From: Rosenbergiella gaditana
Lineage (GTDB): Bacteria; Pseudomonadota; Gammaproteobacteria; Enterobacterales; Enterobacteriaceae
NCBI RefSeq assembly: GCF_018494065.1
Contig: NZ_JABBFR010000004.1
Coordinates: 62,001 to 126,000 of the forward strand
Reading direction: 5' to 3'
Length of the DNA: 64,000 bases
In this document: positions 43,017 to 54,164 of the stretch, one piece after another
Position numbering within the stretch: position 1 is the first letter of the stretch
Layout: every line of letters begins with the position of its first letter
Translations under genes and position numbers: made by a program
The notes under the pieces: generated by a model
What the model was told of the DNA's origin: nothing
Seen by the model: the letters and a program-made list of their open reading frames with translations, nothing else
Databases searched by the model: none

Positions 43017-44003
43017 TTAAGCAGTCAGAATTTTCTTCTCAGCAAGTTCTAAAGCAAAGTAAGAGAGAATGGTATCCGCACCGGCTCTTTTGATCGCTCC
43101 TAAGCTTTCCAATACAACGTTAGTTTCGTCAATCGCGCCAGCTTGAGCGGCAAACTTAATCATCGCGTATTCGCCGCTGACTTGGTAGGCGGCCAAAGGC
43201 AGATCACTGCGCTCACGAATATCGCGAATGATATCGAGGTACGCACCTGCCGGTTTAACCATCAGTACATCAGCACCCTCGGCTTCGTCAAGCAGCGACT
43301 CGCGGATTGCTTCACGACGATTCATCGGGTCCATTTGGTAGGTTTTACGGTCGCCTTTTAAAGCGGTTCCCGCCGCTTCGCGGAAAGGACCGTAAAACGA
43401 AGAGGCAAATTTTGTCGAATAAGCCATGATTGGCGTGTTGTAGAATCCGGCTTGATCAAGGGCTTGGCGAATCGCCTTTACCTGCCCATCCATCGCGGCG
43501 GAAGGGGCAATAAAGTCAGCGCCAGCACGCGCTGCCGCGATGGCTTGTTTACCCAGATTAACTAATGTTTGGTCGTTATGGACTTCGCCGTTAGCACATA
43601 AAATCCCGCAATGCCCATGTGAGGTATACTCGCAAAAGCAAGTGTCAGACATCACAACCATCTCAGGCACTGTCTCTTTACAAATACGAGACATTCTAGA
43701 AACTAATCCATTCTCAGCCCACGCATCACTGCCGGTTTCATCAAGATGATGAGAGATTCCGAATGTCATGACAGAGCGAATACCCGCTTTGGCGAAGCGC
43801 TCTATTTCATGCGCGAGGCGTTTTTCAGGGATACGTACGACACCTGGCATTGCATTGATTGGCTGATAATCCTCTGCCCCTTCTTCGACAAAAATAGGCA
43901 GGATTAGGTCATTCAGGCTCAGCGATTGTTCTTTGAAAAGTTCGCGCATCGATGCAGTTTTACGGAGTCTTCTTGGACGGTTGGGGAGAATAAATTCAGA
44001 CAT
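43017..44003 (-). CDS. hemB: delta-aminolevulinic acid dehydratase (porphobilinogen synthase)
   Basis: Condenses two 5-aminolevulinates to porphobilinogen in haem synthesis. ATG 44003 gives 328 residues; a GTG two codons upstream is possible. Zinc-site Cys triad in [14 protein letters not shown], first catalytic Lys in [13 protein letters not shown] and second in [10 protein letters not shown]. Confidence 0.97.
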   Translation of the reverse strand: MSEFILPNRPRRLRKTASMRELFKEQSLSLNDLILPIFVEEGAEDYQPINAMPGVVRIPEKRLAHEIERFAKAGIRSVMTFGISHHLDETGSDAWAENGLVSRMSRICKETVPEMVVMSDTCFCEYTSHGHCGILCANGEVHNDQTLVNLGKQAIAAARAGADFIAPSAAMDGQVKAIRQALDQAGFYNTPIMAYSTKFASSFYGPFREAAGTALKGDRKTYQMDPMNRREAIRESLLDEAEGADVLMVKPAGAYLDIIRDIRERSDLPLAAYQVSGEYAMIKFAAQAGAIDETNVVLESLGAIKRAGADTILSYFALELAEKKILTA

Positions 44004-44076
44004 GGACACTCTCGTACAGATTGTGGAAGTAAAAGCTTACGCCTTTAAGAAGGGAAGAACATAGCTTTGTGTGCCA

Positions 44077-44100
44077 AAATGCCCCCTGCAGGGGGCATTT
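44077..44100. terminator. 24-base perfect palindrome after proP
   Basis: AAATGCCCCCTG / CAGGGGGCATTT, 3 bases past the proP stop. It acts as proP terminator and is near the hemB start side; A/T tails suit either direction. Confidence 0.7.
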
Positions 44101-44103
44101 AAC

Positions 44104-45609
44104 TCACTCTTTAATATCAGGATGTTGGTCAACCAAACGGCTACGTTTTTGTTCTAGTCGTTGGATCTCTTCATCGATATCGTCAATTTTTTGACCGATA
44201 TTATCGTGATGCTCTTGTAAAATCTCACGTGCTTCATCTAAGTCAGAAGCCGCAGGCGTTGCGCCGATCAGTGGTTTATTCGCGGTCTCTTTCATGCAGA
44301 TACCGGTGATCAGTCCAATAACGGCAACGACCATCAGGTAGTAAGCTGGCATGAAAAGGTTATTCGAAGCTTCGACCAACCATGCGATGAGGGTTGGAGT
44401 CAGGCCAGCGATCAAAATGGAGATGTTGAACGCACTGGCTAATGCACTGTAACGGATATTGGTCGGAAACATTGCCGGTAGTGACGATGCCATTACCCCG
44501 GTAAAACAGTTCAACACTACGGCTAAGATGAGTAAGCCAGCAAAAATCAAACCGAGTACATTACTGGTGATTAACATAAAGGCTGGGATAGCGGTGAAGA
44601 ACAGGGCAATACTCCCGATGATAACAAATGGGCGGCGGCCGAATCGGTCACTGAGCATACCCATGACCGGTTGAATAAACAGCATACCAATCATAATGGC
44701 GATAATAATCAATACACCGTGATCTTCTGAGTAATGAAGATTATGTGAAAGATAGCTCGGCATGTAGGTAAGTAGCATGTAATAAGTAACGTTAGTGGCG
44801 ATCACTAAACCGATACAGGCTAACAAGCTTTTCCAGTGTTTGGTCGCGATATCTTTGAATGAGACTTTAGGACCGTTTTGAAGTCCTTCGCGGTCGCCTT
44901 GCTCTAGTTTATCTACGTGCTGCTGGAATGCAGGGGTTTCTTCCAAGGCATGACGTAGGTAAAGACCGACAATCCCTAAAGGTAATGCTAAGAAGAACGG
45001 CAGACGCCAACCCCACTCCATAAAGCGTGCTTCACCGATGATGGTTGAAATCAGAACGACTATTCCAGCACCCAGCACGAATCCGACAATTGAACCGAAG
45101 TCCAACCAGCTACCCATAAAGCCACGCTTACGGTCAGGCGAGTATTCTGCTACGAAGATTGAGGCGCCGGTATATTCTCCACCCACGGAGAAACCTTGAG
45201 CCATTTTTGCAATCAGTAGGAGGATCGGCGCCCAGATACCAATTGAAGCATAGGAAGGGATAAGCCCGATACAGAAAGTACTGATCGACATAATAACGAT
45301 AGTGACAGAAAGTATTTTTTGGCGGCCGTATTTATCACCAAGCATACCAAAAAAGAGTCCACCCAGAGGACGAATTAAGAAGGGAACGGAGAAGGTTGCC
45401 AAAGCGGCAATCATCTGAATACCAGGCGTTGCTGAGGGGAAGAAGATTTTACCCAGAGCATAAGCGACAAACCCGTAAACCCCAAAGTCGAACCACTCCA
45501 TTGCATTTCCTAATGAAGCAGCAGTGATTGCTTTACGTAAACGAGCATCGTCAATGATCGTAACGTCATTAATTCCGATGGGTTTAATACGCTTCCTACG
45601 TAATTTCAT
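44104..45609 (-). CDS. proP: proline/glycine betaine osmosensing transporter ProP
   Basis: Proton symporter of compatible solutes, activated by hyperosmolality. ATG 45609 (MKLRRKRIKPIGINDVTIID) gives 501 residues, the E. coli length; the frame extending to 45723 has no RBS. Twelve membrane segments of the MFS fold with DKYGRQ and DRFGRR loops, and a C-terminal antiparallel coiled coil (about 450-495) used in osmosensing. A perfect CRP site lies 160 bases upstream. Confidence 0.97.
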   Translation of the reverse strand: MKLRRKRIKPIGINDVTIIDDARLRKAITAASLGNAMEWFDFGVYGFVAYALGKIFFPSATPGIQMIAALATFSVPFLIRPLGGLFFGMLGDKYGRQKILSVTIVIMSISTFCIGLIPSYASIGIWAPILLLIAKMAQGFSVGGEYTGASIFVAEYSPDRKRGFMGSWLDFGSIVGFVLGAGIVVLISTIIGEARFMEWGWRLPFFLALPLGIVGLYLRHALEETPAFQQHVDKLEQGDREGLQNGPKVSFKDIATKHWKSLLACIGLVIATNVTYYMLLTYMPSYLSHNLHYSEDHGVLIIIAIMIGMLFIQPVMGMLSDRFGRRPFVIIGSIALFFTAIPAFMLITSNVLGLIFAGLLILAVVLNCFTGVMASSLPAMFPTNIRYSALASAFNISILIAGLTPTLIAWLVEASNNLFMPAYYLMVVAVIGLITGICMKETANKPLIGATPAASDLDEAREILQEHHDNIGQKIDDIDEEIQRLEQKRSRLVDQHPDIKE

Positions 45610-45769
45610 AAATTTACCTATAATGTGACGGAAATTTGCTAAGCAGTCGTTTAAAAGCACGTGTAGATTGGTAGTAAAATTACATGAGAAATTGTGAATT
45701 TTGAAGCAATCTACCTTCAACAATTATCAGCGTAATTATACCAATAAGCGGCTAAGTATACTGTATATC

Positions 45770-45785
45770 TGTGATGGAAGTCACA
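45770..45785. promoter_or_regulatory. perfect CRP site upstream of proP
   Basis: TGTGA-TGGAAG-TCACA, an exact CRP half-site pair. E. coli proP P1 is CRP-controlled, so cAMP-CRP is the likely regulator here. The site is nearer proP than dcrB. Confidence 0.8.
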
Positions 45786-45902
45786 TTCGGATTGTTTTCT
45801 GACCAAGGACGAGCTTTCAGAATACATAAGATTGGGCAGAGCTGAGATGAAGAAAAAGGGCAGATAATTAGGCCGCTATTCTTGATAACGGCCTCAACTA
45901 AA

Positions 45903-46463
45903 TTAATGAATAACGATAGATTGTACAATCTGTGAAGCGATACTTTGTGATTGAGATTGGTTATCGGCCGGCAGAGAGATCTGTAAGGTGATCAGTTGAT
46001 TATTGAGTTTAGCAAGAACCACTGTAGACCAATTACTATGGTTGTTCGTGGACACGACGCTGTCCAATTGTTGACCAGGAGTATGACCTAAGGTAATAGA
46101 CTTATCCGCAACAACTTGAAGTTGGGGATCACGGTTTCGTTGTTGATCTTGTAGTTTTTGAGAGAGTTGCGGCAAGGTCAATGCTGTTTCATCACCAATG
46201 ATAACAATCACCGCTTGTTGACCACTGTTATTCGCATAGACATGCATATTGTTTGACTCGGTACCGAGTTTACCTGTTTGGTCACTCATTCCTTGTGGCA
46301 GGCTAAAGGTCAGTTTGCCCTCTAGTAACGAGATATTCTGATGCTGACTTTGAGAAGCACTTTGGTTTTCTTGCTGAGTTTGCGGATCATCTTTCTTTTG
46401 ATCGCAAGCCGCTAGACCGAGTACTACTAATAAGATACCCATGTATTGTGTAATATGTCGCAT
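45903..46463 (-). CDS. dcrB: lipoprotein DcrB
   Basis: 186 residues with a lipoprotein signal (lipobox LAAC-D), a polar Gln/Ser-rich linker, then the DcrB fold (LLEGKLTFSLPQGMSDQTGK, NNMHVYANNSGQQAVIVIIG). DcrB is needed in E. coli for phages C1/C6 and helps lipoprotein maturation. Follows yhhQ with 93 bases between them. Confidence 0.92.
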   Translation of the reverse strand: MRHITQYMGILLVVLGLAACDQKKDDPQTQQENQSASQSQHQNISLLEGKLTFSLPQGMSDQTGKLGTESNNMHVYANNSGQQAVIVIIGDETALTLPQLSQKLQDQQRNRDPQLQVVADKSITLGHTPGQQLDSVVSTNNHSNWSTVVLAKLNNQLITLQISLPADNQSQSQSIASQIVQSIVIH

Positions 46464-46556
46464 AGTAATCCCTTCCTTACAATTTATATCGTTATCAAAG
46501 CGGAAATAGTTCGGTATTGCAAACAGTATTGTGTTTCACATTTCGTCTTAAAACGG

Positions 46557-47228
46557 TTAACGCTTATCAGTGTTAAGAGAATAAAACCGTGTTTCGCCAA
46601 GCAAGCGCTTAATAATGGTATTTAAAAGTAGACCATAAACAGGAATAAAAAAGATAAGACAGATCAAAACCTTATAACTATAGTCAACCAGAGCAATTTC
46701 TTGCCAGTGGGCAGCCATAAAAGGGTCACTGCTGTGAAGGAAAGCAATTGAGAAAAAGGCGAAGGTATCACTGAGGTTCCCAAAAAACATCGCGGTTACG
46801 GGGGCCAGCCACCACTGTTTTGCCTTTCTCAAGCGATTAAAAACAGAAATATCCAATAACTGTCCCAGTGCATAAGCGACAAAACTTGCGATAGCAATCC
46901 GAATCACGACAGTGTTGAGGCTGCTTAGCGCTTGCCAACCTTGCCAAGAGGCTTGGTAGAAGAGACTCGAGATAATAAACGAGAGTAATAATGCTGGGAT
47001 CATCGCCGAAAAAATAATTTTCCGAGCCAATGGTGCGCCAAATATTCGTACAGTGAGGTCAGTCGCGAGGAAGATAAAGGGAAAACTGAATGCTCCCCAA
47101 GTAGTGGTAAACCCAAACACACTTACCGGGAGTTGGACCAAGTAATTACTGGAGGTAATGACAATAAGGTGAAAAATAGCTAATAGTAATAACAGCCTTT
47201 TACGCTGTTTTTCTGTGAAACTGTTCAT
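46557..47228 (-). CDS. yhhQ: queuosine precursor transporter YhhQ
   Basis: Inner-membrane ECF-like transporter for preQ0/preQ1. 223 residues, six hydrophobic segments, VUT-1 family signatures ATDLTVRIFGAPLARKII and FVAYALGQLLDISVFNRLR. Divergent from tusA and upstream of dcrB, as in E. coli. With QueH it allows queuosine salvage. Confidence 0.93.
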   Translation of the reverse strand: MNSFTEKQRKRLLLLLAIFHLIVITSSNYLVQLPVSVFGFTTTWGAFSFPFIFLATDLTVRIFGAPLARKIIFSAMIPALLLSFIISSLFYQASWQGWQALSSLNTVVIRIAIASFVAYALGQLLDISVFNRLRKAKQWWLAPVTAMFFGNLSDTFAFFSIAFLHSSDPFMAAHWQEIALVDYSYKVLICLIFFIPVYGLLLNTIIKRLLGETRFYSLNTDKR

Positions 47229-47433
47229 TTGTAGCCTTTTTAGTGGAATGGGGTGAGGGAACCCAATTGTTTAAAAATAGTACGGTTAATAAAACGATGG
47301 CCTGCATCTTACTGAGATACGACAATTATGCAAGGAACGATTGCCTGAGTCTGCGTTATACCACTTGTGCGGCAAAAATTGTCTGTGGTGCCAAGGCGGA
47401 GTACACTGCGATATTTTTATCCCCGAGAGATGT

Positions 47434-47682
47434 ATGATGAATACCCAGTTAGAAAATTACGATCATTTATTGGATACCTGTGGTTTGCGTTGTCCAGAGC
47501 CCGTCATGCTGGTTAGAAAAATGGTTCGTAGCATGAAAGAGGGTGAAGTCGTAAAAATAATTGCCGATGATCCGGCCACAAAGCGTGACATTCCAGGATT
47601 TTGTGAGTTTATGGAGCATACTTTACTTAGCGCACAACTCACTGAAATACCTTACGTATTTTTCGTTAAAAAGGGGTGTTAA
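47434..47682 (+). CDS. tusA: sulfurtransferase TusA
   Basis: Accepts sulfur from IscS for 2-thiolation of tRNA and other uses. 82 residues from ATG 47434 (an ATG follows at 47437; RBS GAGAGA), shorter than the frame from 47341. Active Cys in [17 protein letters not shown] and the family core [18 protein letters not shown]. Isolated here: E. coli zntA, normally next to it, is absent. Confidence 0.93.
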   Translation: MMNTQLENYDHLLDTCGLRCPEPVMLVRKMVRSMKEGEVVKIIADDPATKRDIPGFCEFMEHTLLSAQLTEIPYVFFVKKGC

Positions 47683-48036
47683 GTCGGTCTCTATCGCCAC
47701 TGATCGATTATTTGAGTTGGCGTGTTTCATCCCTTTTCCCTCTCTTTGTTCAGACTCTATATTTATGGTGAGAATCAGGAGTCGTGTTCTTCAAGGTCAA
47801 GTAGGCATAATGCGACTGACTGATAGATGTACGAGCGTTATCTTTCTCGTCGATTACCCATTAGCGAGTAATAGTTGCATGGCTTAAAATTATTATCGAT
47901 AAGTAGTTGCTATGATTTACCTCCATATTAAAGTCAGTTTAAAATATAAATAATAAAGAGTTTTTATATCTTTTTGTTGTATTAAAAAATTCAACTCTTA
48001 TCTATTAAATAGAATTTTAAAGCTTATTAACTACTA
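47683..48036. other. AT-rich region after tusA with no gene
   Basis: About 350 bases where E. coli has zntA. No readable zntA remains were found. A frame spanning 47561-47887 is a shadow that overlaps tusA and has no RBS. Confidence 0.6.
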
Positions 48037-48225
48037 TTGATAATTCAAAATTTGAAAGAAACTTCACTAATAGAGATGACTACAGTCTCTAGTGCGGGGG
48101 CGTGATTAATCGGCGATATTGCTTAATTAGCGGGGCTAATGGCCTCAGCAGCTAGCAGCGGTATTGTCGGTTATAACAAAGCTAATCACTGTATTGCGTC
48201 TTACCGTCACATGTCATTAAGTTAA
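48037..48225 (+). pseudogene. possible double-glycine bacteriocin precursor relic
   Basis: One frame reads a leader-like KETSLIEMTTVSSAGA, then, through two in-frame stops (TGA 48103, TAA 48124), LIGDIA, LAGLMASAASSGIVGYN and KANHCIASYRHMSLS with a stop at 48223. Ala/Gly-rich core plus a leader ending in small residues is the pattern of class II microcin precursors. A strong plus-strand terminator begins 7 bases past the stop, which supports a real former gene. No close relative was recalled; the assignment is tentative. Confidence 0.35.
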
Positions 48226-48231
48226 TAAATC

Positions 48232-48266
48232 CTAAAAGAGAGATTACACTCTCTTTTAGTTTTTTT
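48232..48266 (+). terminator. strong plus-strand Rho-independent terminator
   Basis: 11-bp stem CTAAAAGAGAG / CTCTCTTTTAG, six-base loop, then seven T. The T-run points to plus-strand transcription from the relic at 48037-48225; it also touches the yhhL stop on the other strand. Confidence 0.8.
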
Positions 48267-48534
48267 ATTTTTTAGGGAAATGCTTTTTTTGCCATGAAAG
48301 TAATTCGAAGACGCCAAAAATAAATAATTTAATTTCTTCTTTCTTCGTCATTGTTGGCCCATTACTCGTTTGTGTGGCTTTCAACAACACTAACTGTAAA
48401 CCATGCATTACAACCATAAATATTAATGCGACATCGATAAAATATTTTAACGGTTTTGTGGCGGGGTGAACCAAGTTAAGTAATAGAACGACCCAAATGA
48501 ATAGCATTAACACTCGCCCACAGTTAATCAACAT
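48265..48534 (-). CDS. yhhL: DUF1145 membrane protein YhhL
   Basis: 89 residues, same length as E. coli YhhL. Two hydrophobic segments (about 8-24 and 32-50) and the ending LFIFGVFELLSWQKKHF. Follows rsmD by 15 bases with AAGGA before its ATG. Function unknown. Confidence 0.9.
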   Translation of the reverse strand: MLINCGRVLMLFIWVVLLLNLVHPATKPLKYFIDVALIFMVVMHGLQLVLLKATQTSNGPTMTKKEEIKLFIFGVFELLSWQKKHFPKK

Positions 48535-48549
48535 TACTCATATCCTTAA

Positions 48550-49125
48550 TCATTGACGACGATAGAGACGATAGCACACCTGACCTGCAATTTTCTCTCT
48601 ATGCAGTATCCAGTTAGCCGGGACAGTCGGTATACCTTGTTCCACTTCATTTTCAGTGTAAATCACGGCATCTTCCGCTAACCAATGATTCGATTCAAGC
48701 AACTGGATAGTGTGTTCCAATAGCCCACAACGGAAAGGAGGATCGATAAATACGATGTTAAAAGGGGCAACCGGGCGTGATTGGGTAAGAAATTGTAAGG
48801 TGTCAGCACGGTGTAAAGTTAGCTGCGAAGTATTAAGCGATTGGATATTTTTTTGGAGCTGTCGAGCAACATGAGTCTCTTTCTCGATCAGGGTCACTTG
48901 TGCCGCGTAGCGCGAAAGCGCCTCAATGCCTAGTGCTCCACTCCCTGCATAGCAATCCAAACAGTTGGCCTGGGGTAACCAAGGAGCTAACCAATTAAAA
49001 AGGGTTTCCCGCACACGATCGGTAGTCGGTCTCAACCCTTCGCTATCAAGCACTGATAATTTACGGCCACGCCACTGACCCCCAATGATCCGTATCTGAC
49101 CAATTTTTCCTGCCGATTTGCTCAT
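48550..49125 (-). CDS. rsmD: 16S rRNA m2G966 methyltransferase RsmD
   Basis: Methylates G966 in the 30S head. 191 residues; RIIGGQWRGRKL, RPTTDRVRETLFNWL, SAM site LDCYAGSGALGIEALSR and catalytic NPPY-type VFIDPPFRCG. Divergent from ftsY, co-transcribed with yhhL. Confidence 0.94.
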   Translation of the reverse strand: MSKSAGKIGQIRIIGGQWRGRKLSVLDSEGLRPTTDRVRETLFNWLAPWLPQANCLDCYAGSGALGIEALSRYAAQVTLIEKETHVARQLQKNIQSLNTSQLTLHRADTLQFLTQSRPVAPFNIVFIDPPFRCGLLEHTIQLLESNHWLAEDAVIYTENEVEQGIPTVPANWILHREKIAGQVCYRLYRRQ

Positions 49126-49348
49126 AGTTTATACTTACAATAATTTATTACTGAATTTTACTGCTGTCCGTTGAATAAACGCAGAAACGAAACTGTGATG
49201 CAGTATGGGTTAAATGGTAGAATAAATGATTATCTCATTAGTGTCGCAGTATGACAGTAGTTAATTACTGACTGATACAAATAATTTTTAATGGCTATTG
49301 TTCCAGCGGACTGTTCTGGGCGGCCTTGGCAAGGAGTATTGTCTAACA

Positions 49349-50761
<1,413 letters not shown>

Positions 50762-50765
50762 TGGA

Positions 50766-51428
50766 ATGATTCGCTTTGAAGAGGTCAGTAAAGCTTATTT
50801 AGGAGGACGTCAGGCCCTTCAGGGCGTGGATTTTCATTTACGCCAAGGAGAAATGGCATTCCTAACCGGGCATTCTGGTGCGGGTAAAAGTACATTACTG
50901 AAGTTGATTTGTGGAATTGAGCGACCTAGTGCCGGGCAAATATGGTTTAGTGGGCACAATATTACGCGCCTTAAAAATAGTGAAATACCGTTCTTACGCC
51001 GACAAATCGGCATGATCTTTCAGGATCACCATCTGCTGATGGATCGGACGGTGTATGACAATATTGCTATTCCACTTATCATCTCTGGGGCTAGTGAAGA
51101 AGATATTCGACGCAGAGTCTCTGCGGCCCTTGATAAAGTCGGGCTATTGGATAAAGCGCGAAACTTTCCGATCCAACTCTCAGGAGGGGAACAGCAACGT
51201 GTAGGCATCGCCCGGGCGGTGGTAAATAAACCTGCATTACTGCTTGCGGATGAACCAACCGGTAACTTAGATCATGCGCTCTCTGAAGATATCTTACGGC
51301 TATTCGAAGAATTTAACCGAGTTGGCGTGACGGTGTTAATGGCGACGCACGATATTTCTCTGATTGCACGACGTAACTATGATGTAATGAATCTTAATCA
51401 AGGCCGGTTATACAGGGGCGAGGAATGA
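50766..51428 (+). CDS. ftsE: cell division ATPase FtsE
   Basis: ABC-type ATPase that with FtsX controls EnvC-activated septal murein hydrolysis. 220 residues: Walker [10 protein letters not shown], signature [13 protein letters not shown], Walker [13 protein letters not shown] and His switch MATHD. 4 bases after ftsY; overlaps ftsX by 4. Confidence 0.97.
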   Translation: MIRFEEVSKAYLGGRQALQGVDFHLRQGEMAFLTGHSGAGKSTLLKLICGIERPSAGQIWFSGHNITRLKNSEIPFLRRQIGMIFQDHHLLMDRTVYDNIAIPLIISGASEEDIRRRVSAALDKVGLLDKARNFPIQLSGGEQQRVGIARAVVNKPALLLADEPTGNLDHALSEDILRLFEEFNRVGVTVLMATHDISLIARRNYDVMNLNQGRLYRGEE

Positions 51429-52423
51429 AAGCGGTTAATAAGTCAAATAAGCGCCTGAAAAAACCGGGAGCACCTAAACAAAAGAAAGTGTCTAAGCAGC
51501 GAGCATTACGTGGCGGTTGGCAAGAGCAGTTACATTATGCATGGCGAGGAATGCTGGCGGATATGCTGCGCCAGCCTTTGGCAACACTATTAACCGTAAC
51601 CGTTATTGCGATTTCGTTAACGCTACCCAGCGTCTGTTATATCGTCTGGAAGAACGTCGATCAGGCAGCTAAGCAATGGTATCCGGCTCCACAGCTTACC
51701 GTTTATCTTTCTAAAACACTTGATGATAACGCAGCGGAGAACGTCACACAGCAGCTTAAACAATTGGAAGGTGTTCAGCATGTTGACTACCTCTCTCGTG
51801 AAGAGAGCTTAAGTGAGTTTCGTAACTGGTCAGGTTTTGGTGGTGCGATGGATATGCTAGAGCAAAACCCACTTCCAGCAGTAGCCGTGGTGACGCCTAA
51901 ACTCGATTTTCAGAACGCCGATACGATGAACACGCTACGTGACCGTATTACCAAAATGAACGGTATCGATGAAGTACGCATGGATGACAGTTGGTTTGCA
52001 CGGCTCTCAGCGCTCACCGGGTTAGCTGGACACGTCGCATTGATGATTGGTATGTTGATGGTTGTTGCTGTCTTCTTAGTGATAGGCAATAGCGTTAGAT
52101 TAAGTATTTTTTCTCGTCGCGATACGATAAATGTTCAGAAGTTGATTGGTGCTACCGACGGTTTTATCTTGAGACCCTTTGTATACGGTGGAGCGATGCT
52201 TGGCCTTAGTGGCGCATTTCTCTCGCTAATTTTCTCTGAGATACTCGTTTTTCGTCTAGAGTCAGTGGTATCACATGTGGCATCCGTATTCAGTGCCTCG
52301 TTTGATCTTTCCGGGTTTTCTTGGGACGAAGCGCTATTATTATTATTGGTTTCCTCGATGATAGGCTGGCTGGCTGCTTGGCTGGCAACTGTCCAGCATT
52401 TACGCCGCTTTACACCGGATTAA
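51425..52423 (+). CDS. ftsX: cell division protein FtsX
   Basis: Membrane partner of FtsE that recruits EnvC. 332 residues: basic cytoplasmic N-terminus, first membrane segment (about 50-70), periplasmic domain (about 75-200), three further segments. ATGA overlap with ftsE. Confidence 0.96.
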   Translation: MKAVNKSNKRLKKPGAPKQKKVSKQRALRGGWQEQLHYAWRGMLADMLRQPLATLLTVTVIAISLTLPSVCYIVWKNVDQAAKQWYPAPQLTVYLSKTLDDNAAENVTQQLKQLEGVQHVDYLSREESLSEFRNWSGFGGAMDMLEQNPLPAVAVVTPKLDFQNADTMNTLRDRITKMNGIDEVRMDDSWFARLSALTGLAGHVALMIGMLMVVAVFLVIGNSVRLSIFSRRDTINVQKLIGATDGFILRPFVYGGAMLGLSGAFLSLIFSEILVFRLESVVSHVASVFSASFDLSGFSWDEALLLLLVSSMIGWLAAWLATVQHLRRFTPD

Positions 52424-52506
52424 TGCACAGAAATACTTTTTGTTATACTATTTACTTGTTATCAGGCCGACTCTATCGGCATAGAAGGGATAAACGCTAG
52501 GATAAA

Positions 52507-52538
52507 TTATTCACAACAAAAATTGAACCTGTGGATAA
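52507..52538. promoter_or_regulatory. two DnaA boxes in the rpoH promoter region
   Basis: TTATTCACA at 52507-52515 and TGTGGATAA (reverse complement of TTATCCACA) at 52530-52538, inverted to each other and 110-145 bases before rpoH. E. coli rpoH promoters are also modulated by DnaA. Confidence 0.75.
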
Positions 52539-52649
52539 GTTTGCGTTCTAATCATCTAGAACCAGTTGTTTAGGGTGATTAAATAACGTTAGCGTTAGGG
52601 TATGAGTCTGTTTTAGGGACGAACAGCATAATTAATTGAGAGGGTTTGA

Positions 52650-53507
52650 ATGACCAACGAAATGCAAGCTTTAGCTATTGCTCCTTTAGGTAATCTCGAT
52701 GCTTACGTCCGAGCTGCCAACGGCTGTCCGATGCTGTCGGCCGAAGAAGAAAAAGCATTAGCAGAACGGCTGCATTACCAGTCTGATCTGGATGCAGCGA
52801 AGAAGCTGATCCTGTCACATCTGCGGTTTGTGGTTCACATTGCTCGTAACTATTCTGGTTATGGTCTGCCTCAAGCTGACCTTATTCAGGAAGGTAACAT
52901 TGGTTTAATGAAAGCGGTGCGTCGCTTTAATCCTGAAGTTGGCGTAAGGCTGGTGTCCTTTGCGGTGCACTGGATTAAAGCCGAGATCCATGAATACGTA
53001 TTGCGTAACTGGCGGATCGTTAAGGTTGCCACCACCAAAGCACAACGTAAGCTATTCTTTAATCTACGTAAAACTAAACAACGTCTGGGTTGGTTTAACC
53101 AAGACGAAGTTGAAATGGTTGCACGTGAATTAGGGGTAAGCAGCAAAGATGTGCGAGAGATGGAATCTCGGATGGCGGCTCAGGATATGACTTTCGACCT
53201 CACTTCTGATGACGATAATGCAGAAGGTAAGTCGTTGGCGCCAGTGTTATACCTTCAAGATAAAACCTCTGACTTTGCCGACGGTATTGAAGAAGATAAC
53301 TGGGATTCGCACGCAGCAGATAAACTGAGTGATGCCATGATGACACTTGATGAGCGTAGTCAAAATATTATCCGTGCTCGTTGGTTGGACGACGATAATA
53401 AGATTACGTTACAAGAATTGGCTGACCAATATGGCGTCTCGGCAGAACGGGTTCGCCAACTTGAAAAAAATGCTATGAAGAAGTTACGAGTTGCTATTGA
53501 AGCTTAA
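52650..53507 (+). CDS. rpoH: heat-shock sigma factor RpoH (sigma-32)
   Basis: Directs RNA polymerase to heat-shock promoters. 285 residues with region 2 ([20 protein letters not shown]), the RpoH box [15 protein letters not shown], and region 4 helix-turn-helix [18 protein letters not shown]. In E. coli the 5' mRNA forms a thermosensor; I did not model the fold here. Confidence 0.97.
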   Translation: MTNEMQALAIAPLGNLDAYVRAANGCPMLSAEEEKALAERLHYQSDLDAAKKLILSHLRFVVHIARNYSGYGLPQADLIQEGNIGLMKAVRRFNPEVGVRLVSFAVHWIKAEIHEYVLRNWRIVKVATTKAQRKLFFNLRKTKQRLGWFNQDEVEMVARELGVSSKDVREMESRMAAQDMTFDLTSDDDNAEGKSLAPVLYLQDKTSDFADGIEEDNWDSHAADKLSDAMMTLDERSQNIIRARWLDDDNKITLQELADQYGVSAERVRQLEKNAMKKLRVAIEA

Positions 53508-53527
53508 ATAAAAGCGTAACGATAAGA

Positions 53528-53553
53528 GGAGATGCTCAGTCATCTCCTTTTTT
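53528..53553 (+). terminator. Rho-independent terminator after rpoH
   Basis: GGAGATG-CTCAGT-CATCTCC followed by six T, 20 bases past rpoH. Confidence 0.85.
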
Positions 53554-53714
53554 ATACGTTAAAAAAATCGTGCTATCATAAATTTTTATTAGTCTATTCC
53601 ATTTCTGTCATGCTTCGCTGTCATGGTTATGACCAATATTTGTCATTTTTTACTGCATCTATTGGGATATGATTGTGTTATGAAACAAGTTGCGCCGCTC
53701 CCTTTTTGCTCCAT

Positions 53715-53986
53715 TTTTAACCAAACTAATTCCTTACGCTAAGGCACCGGCTATTATTGCGGTGATGTGGCTTGCCTTATTTAATCCAGGGCCAAATATC
53801 GTAAGTCATTGGTTAGCGCTCCTCGGCAGAAGCGACGACGACTTTAATTTATAAATCTATCGTCAGGGATTGACTGGGTTAGATCTAGGCTCTTCAGCTG
53901 CTCAATCCGTTATTCTGATGGGAATAGTTATCTTGCTGACTGTTGCTTAGTTTAGGTTTATTGACCGTAAGGTACGTTATCGATGA
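53715..53986 (+). pseudogene. ugpA: ugpA remnant
   Basis: C-terminal scraps of the glycerol-3-phosphate importer permease. PYAKAPAIIAVMWLALFNPG matches the UgpA mid region, then after a stop (in TTATAA) the frame jumps to [19 protein letters not shown] and ends FRFIDRKVRYR. The middle of the gene is deleted and there are stops at two places. TGA at 53984 overlaps the ugpE remnant start. Confidence 0.8.
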
Positions 53987-54164
53987 TTGAACAACATCGT
54001 AAACGGATACTGCTCAGCCATCTTACTCCCTAGGGATCGGGGCTTATTATCCTTGGCCCTCTTTATATTGTGCTGATTACGGCCACACTAAACGAGCAAC
54101 AAGCTGAGTAAAGGCGGCTCCCTTTACTACCTGGTGGGCGCCTTATCGAAAATGTTCATCTACT
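53983..54164 (+). pseudogene. ugpE: ugpE remnant
   Basis: N-terminal scrap of the second Ugp permease: MIEQHRKRILLSHLTP, an in-frame TAG, GLIILGPLYIVLITATLN, then LPGGRLIENVH. It is cut off and fused to ugpC sequence, so most of the gene is gone. Confidence 0.75.

Noticed and set aside
47561..47887. 108-residue frame overlapping tusA
   Set aside because: It is an alternative frame of tusA continuing into AT-rich sequence; no RBS.
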